A stretch of DNA of 17,054 nucleotides, taken from Pseudomonadota bacterium (GTDB lineage Bacteria; Myxococcota; UBA9042; PHBI01). The notes beneath the pieces are model-generated. The model had not been told where the DNA came from. It saw nothing but the letters and a program-made list of their open reading frames with translations, and did not search any database. Below, piece after piece: positions 14,921 to 17,054 of this stretch; within the stretch, counting starts at the first letter, position 1; every line of letters begins with the position of its first letter. Location of the stretch: NCBI GenBank assembly GCA_005788935.1, contig SYAK01000375.1, positions 1-17,054 on the forward strand, in the 5' to 3' direction. Both the position numbers and the translations under genes were made by a program.

Positions 14921-15002
14921 GGTGCAACATTCTGTTTCACCGAGAGGGGACGCTGAAACAATCCGTTTCACGCCATGCCAGCCGTGCCACGTTCCGTTGC
15001 GG
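14921..15002. promoter_or_regulatory. Array of three dyad motifs at 31-bp spacing, candidate operators
   Basis: Related 18-bp motifs start at 14923 (TGCAACATTCTGTTTCAC), 14954 (TGAAACAATCCGTTTCAC) and 14985 (TGCCACGTTCCGTTGCGG), exactly 31 bp apart. The middle one is a perfect inverted repeat TGAAAC-N5-GTTTCA. The first has 8-bp arms (GGTGCAAC and GTTTCACC, 14921-14941) with one mismatch. The third is degenerate. A spacing of three helical turns would place bound dimers on one DNA face. TetR-type dyads have this form. The GTTTCAC half also equals half of a parS site. Confidence 0.5.
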
Positions 15003-15016
15003 CGGTGTGACATCGT

Positions 15017-15070
15017 CAGCGTGCGGTCTCGGTCCGGTGTCAGCCCGGAGACGTCGCTCGGTGCGACGTT
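15017..15070. repeat. 54-bp direct repeat, copy A
   Basis: It matches 15109-15162 at 48 of 54 positions and begins with the shared 18-mer CAGCGTGCGGTCTCGGTC. It contains a stem GTCTC (15026-15030)/GAGAC (15048-15052) and a perfect 7-5-7 palindrome, ACGTCGC (15051-15057) and GCGACGT (15063-15069). Confidence 0.75.
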
Positions 15071-15108
15071 TAGGGACCCGTTTGGGCCCCCTGGCGGCGG
15101 GCCCTCGC

Positions 15109-15162
15109 CAGCGTGCGGTCTCGGTCATGTGTCAGCCCGGAGACATCGGTTGGTGCGACATT
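15109..15162. repeat. 54-bp direct repeat, copy B
   Basis: Second copy, 92 bp downstream of copy A and ending 32 bp before the transporter start. The GTCTC/GAGAC stem is kept (15118-15122 and 15140-15144), but the 7-5-7 palindrome of copy A is degraded by substitutions. Its last bases run into TTGACC (15161-15166), a possible -35 box. Confidence 0.75.
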
Positions 15163-15189
15163 GACCTTACCAGCGTGGCGGCGTAGCGA
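15161..15189 (+). promoter_or_regulatory. Weak candidate promoter for the MFS transporter
   Basis: TTGACC (15161-15166), 17 bp, TAGCGA (15184-15189). The -35 is good and the -10 poor. The implied start of transcription would fall on or next to the ATG at 15195, giving a leaderless mRNA. If that is wrong, the promoter lies further upstream in the repeats. Confidence 0.25.
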
Positions 15190-15194
15190 GGGTC

Positions 15195-16454
15195 ATGGTC
15201 GCCTTCGCTCCGCCGGACTCCGCGTTCACCCGATGGCGCTGGCGTGTCTTCGCCGCGACCTGGCTCTGCTATGCGGGTTTCTACTTCTGTCGCAAGCCCT
15301 TCTCGATCGCCAAGAGCGCCCTCGGCGAGGCATTCGACCTCGGTCCGTTCGCGCTCGGCGCCCTCTACGCTGCCTACCTTACCGCCTACACCATCGGACA
15401 GTTCCTCGCGGGAGCCATCGCCCCCCGCTTCGGACCCCGCAAGGTCCTCCTGTCGGCGATGGCGGTGTCGGTGTCGGTGTCGGTCCTCTTCGCCGTGGTC
15501 GAGACGTTCGAGGCCTTCATGGCGCTCATGGTCGTCAACGGCCTCGCGCAGGCGATGGGTTGGTCGAGCTGCGTCGGCAACATGGCGAGCTGGTACGCGC
15601 GCGCTGAGCGCGGGACGGCGATGGGCCTCTGGTCCACCAACTTTCAAATCGGCGGCATCGCGGCCAACGCGTTGGCCGCCGCGATGCTCGTCCACGGCCA
15701 CCGCTGGGCTTTCCTCGCGGGCGCCATGGTCCTATGCGCCGTCTGGGTCTTCTTCGCGTTCAATCAGGCCGACCGGCCCGAGGATCGCGGCTTCCCGCCG
15801 GTCGAGCCCGTGCCGTCTGTGGGCTCGTCCGAGGTCGCTGGCCGGTGGCCGCGTGCTGTCTGGGTCACGGTTCTCCTTATCGGCGGTGCCTACTTCGGCC
15901 TCAAGTTCATCCGCTATGCCATCTGGAGCTGGGCCCCGTTCGTGCTCGAGCGCGACTTCGGGCTGCGTGGCGACGAGGCAGGGTATCTTGCGACCCTCTT
16001 TGACGTCGGCGGCTTCCTCGGGGTCATCGTCACCGGCTGGCTCAGCGATCGCTGCTTTGGTGGCAAGCGGGCCCGCGTCGCCTTCTGGATGATCGTCGGC
16101 TGTGTGGCCGCGACGGCCTTCCTGATGACCGCGGGGGCCGCGAGTGTTCCCGCCTTTGCGCTCGGGCTCGGGCTTGTTGGCCTGACGCTCTACGGGCCGG
16201 ACGCGCTACTGACCGGGGCTGGCGCACAGGACCTCGGGCGCCATGGCGGGGCCACGCGCGCTGCGGCCGTGATCTCCGGGCTTGGCTCGGCAGGCTCGGT
16301 CCTCCAGGAGTTTGTCATCGGGCGGATGCACAGCGCCGGTGGGGGAGGGGAGCTTGGCCCGATTCTCGCGACCCTCGTCGCTGCAGCCATCCTCGCATTG
16401 ACATGTACAGGCGTCATCTTGTGGCGCAATGCGCGCGGCATGAGTGACGTCTGA
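15195..16454 (+). CDS. MFS transporter, organophosphate:phosphate antiporter (GlpT/UhpT-like) family
   Basis: This 419-aa protein has 12 predicted helices. Motifs typical of the OPA branch of the major facilitator superfamily: FYFCRKPFSIAKSAL in TM1 (R33, matching GlpT R45), the loop GPRKVLLSAM, QAMGWSSCVGNMASWYARAERGTAMGLWS, KFIRYAIWSWAPFVLE in TM7 (R240, matching GlpT R269), GWLSDRCFGGKRA, and LTLYGPDALLTG in TM10. The two arginines bind the substrate phosphate in GlpT, so a phosphorylated sugar or polyol is a likely substrate. The position of GlpT H165 appears to be F150 here (STNFQIGG), so the exact substrate and exchange chemistry are uncertain. The start ATG has GAGGG (15188-15192) only 2 nt upstream, which is unusually close. 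The gene stands alone behind the repeat region. Codon use is native. Confidence 0.9.
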   Translation: MVAFAPPDSAFTRWRWRVFAATWLCYAGFYFCRKPFSIAKSALGEAFDLGPFALGALYAAYLTAYTIGQFLAGAIAPRFGPRKVLLSAMAVSVSVSVLFAVVETFEAFMALMVVNGLAQAMGWSSCVGNMASWYARAERGTAMGLWSTNFQIGGIAANALAAAMLVHGHRWAFLAGAMVLCAVWVFFAFNQADRPEDRGFPPVEPVPSVGSSEVAGRWPRAVWVTVLLIGGAYFGLKFIRYAIWSWAPFVLERDFGLRGDEAGYLATLFDVGGFLGVIVTGWLSDRCFGGKRARVAFWMIVGCVAATAFLMTAGAASVPAFALGLGLVGLTLYGPDALLTGAGAQDLGRHGGATRAAAVISGLGSAGSVLQEFVIGRMHSAGGGGELGPILATLVAAAILALTCTGVILWRNARGMSDV

Positions 16455-16649
16455 CGTGCCAGTGCGTTTGTGATGTCGCGCGGGGCGCTCGGCGGCTGGC
16501 CTCGGATGCCGCAGGTTGGGGTGGTCGGATGTCGAGGCCGTGTGTGCGGGCTTGGATGGGTGGAGGCAAAGGACGGCCGTGGCGGGGTCCGGCCGCTTGG
16601 GGCCGGAGCACACGGGGTCTAGGACGTTCGGTGGCATCCGGCCGTCAGG
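16455..16649. other. 195-bp gap between the transporter and the right-edge gene, no gene seen
   Basis: No open frame with native codon use was found. The only structure noted is the hairpin at 16588-16607. The base pattern is G-rich on the plus strand. Confidence 0.5.
16588..16607. terminator. GC stem-loop between converging genes
   Basis: TCCGGCC (16588-16594), loop GCTTGG, GGCCGGA (16601-16607) form a perfect 7-bp stem in the region where the transporter gene and the minus-strand right-edge gene converge. There is no T-run on either side. Confidence 0.35.
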
Positions 16650-17054
16650 TCATGCCAGCTGCCAGGCCGGGAGCGGGGCCGGCCCGGCGGGGAGGTTCAG
16701 CGTGCGGCAGAGCTGCCAGGTGCCTCCGGGGAAGATGGCCGAGAGGCCTTTTCTCAGCTTGTTCAGGGCCTTGGCGTAGGCTTCGCGAAACGCGCGGAGC
16801 CGGGCCAGCATCCCCGCTCGCCGCTCGGAGGAGGCCGCCTTGACGGTCGGATTGATGACGCTCCCGCCCCTGCGGGAGTGGTGAGCTTCGGTGTGGCAGG
16901 CGGTCTCGGTCGTGACGTCGACCTCTGGAACCTCTTCGTCGATGCGCCGCCTCACCACCGTCAGCAACTCGTCCTCGTCGCCGTTCTCCACCAATCCCAG
17001 GGATTGGCTGGGACTCGCCTGCCAGGCGACGTTGAGGGCCTCCTCAGGGGTGCC
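16650..17054 (-). CDS. C-terminal part of a putative transposase-like protein (5' end outside window)
   Basis: The minus-strand frame is open from the window edge to TGA at 16652-16650, giving 134 visible residues. An internal TTG at 16994 is not needed as a start because the frame continues upstream (EEALNVAWQASPSQSLG). The segment FREAYAKALNKLRKGLSAIFPGGTWQL resembles the C-terminal tails of REP-associated (Y1_Tnp-type) transposase-like proteins, which commonly end in an Ala/Arg-rich helix followed by FPxGT. The catalytic HUH and Tyr motifs would lie outside the window, so this identification rests on tail similarity and is tentative. Residues such as VRRRIDEEVPEVDVTTETACHTEAHHSRRGGSV were not recognised. 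It converges on the transporter gene. Confidence 0.5.
   Translation of the reverse strand, partial: GTPEEALNVAWQASPSQSLGLVENGDEDELLTVVRRRIDEEVPEVDVTTETACHTEAHHSRRGGSVINPTVKAASSERRAGMLARLRAFREAYAKALNKLRKGLSAIFPGGTWQLCRTLNLPAGPAPLPAWQLA

Larger units (their letters stand above)
14909..15194. other. 286-bp non-coding region with two repeat systems
   Basis: No open frame with native codon use was found. The left part holds three dyad motifs at 31-bp spacing. The right part holds a 54-bp direct repeat pair offset by 92 bp. Between the repeat copies, GGGCCC (15084-15089) and GGGCCC (15099-15104) can pair around a 9-nt loop. The region ends at the transporter start and presumably contains its promoter and control sites. 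Confidence 0.7.

Noticed and set aside
14921..15002. CRISPR array
   Set aside because: The repeats are imperfect, only three in number, and the 13-bp gaps between motifs are too short for spacers. No cas gene is present.
14968..15002. Sigma-54 promoter on the minus strand (TGGCAC)
   Set aside because: The required TTGC element is missing at the correct distance.
15113..15607. Alternative plus-strand frame over the repeats and transporter start
   Set aside because: It overlaps the transporter in another frame, is Arg-rich and has no domain signal.

Overview
The window is a GC-rich bacterial chromosome segment, roughly 70% G+C by eye, with codons ending almost entirely in C or G. The Hanks-type Ser/Thr kinase, the short conserved proteins and the exopolysaccharide genes suggest a Myxococcota (Deltaproteobacteria)-like organism. 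This placement is an inference from gene content and base composition only.

Layout. Positions 1-1353 hold the C-terminal three quarters of the translational GTPase TypA/BipA, followed by a stem-loop. Positions 1543-3084 encode a Ser/Thr kinase that ends in a C-terminal membrane anchor, and 3173-4339 a MoeB/ThiF-type E1-like enzyme with an N-terminal rhodanese domain. This last gene converges on mnmE (4379-5794, minus strand). The 39-bp gap between their stop codons holds two palindromes, one of which matches 13 consecutive bases of the chromosomal parS site. A small TPR gene (5810-6403) diverges from mnmE with only 15 bp between the start codons. It converges on a 104-aa unrecognised gene (6415-6729, minus strand) through a stem-loop that contains both stop codons.

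Positions 7148-14908 form a tightly packed four-gene polysaccharide operon. It contains a WecA/MraY-type initiating sugar-phosphate transferase with a soluble C-terminal extension, a family-4 glycosyltransferase, a Wzc-like co-polymerase/tyrosine autokinase with a Tyr-Gly repeat tail, and an O-antigen ligase/Wzy-like polymerase fused to a TPR-like tail. Junctions are 2 bp apart or 4-bp overlaps. Together they would start a repeat unit on a lipid carrier, extend it, polymerise it and control chain length. No Wzx flippase, Wza-type outer-membrane porin or further glycosyltransferases are in the window. The roughly 420-bp region upstream of the operon is rich in direct and inverted repeats.

Positions 14909-15194 are non-coding and hold two repeat systems. 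One is three related dyad motifs at exact 31-bp spacing. The other is a 54-bp direct repeat pair, 48/54 identical, offset by 92 bp. They lie directly upstream of a GlpT/UhpT-like MFS transporter (15195-16454). The right edge (16650-17054, minus strand) carries the C-terminal part of a protein resembling transposase tails. No rRNA, tRNA, CRISPR array or intact insertion sequence was seen. The most notable observations are the parS-like site, the repeat array before the transporter gene, and the unusual domain fusions.
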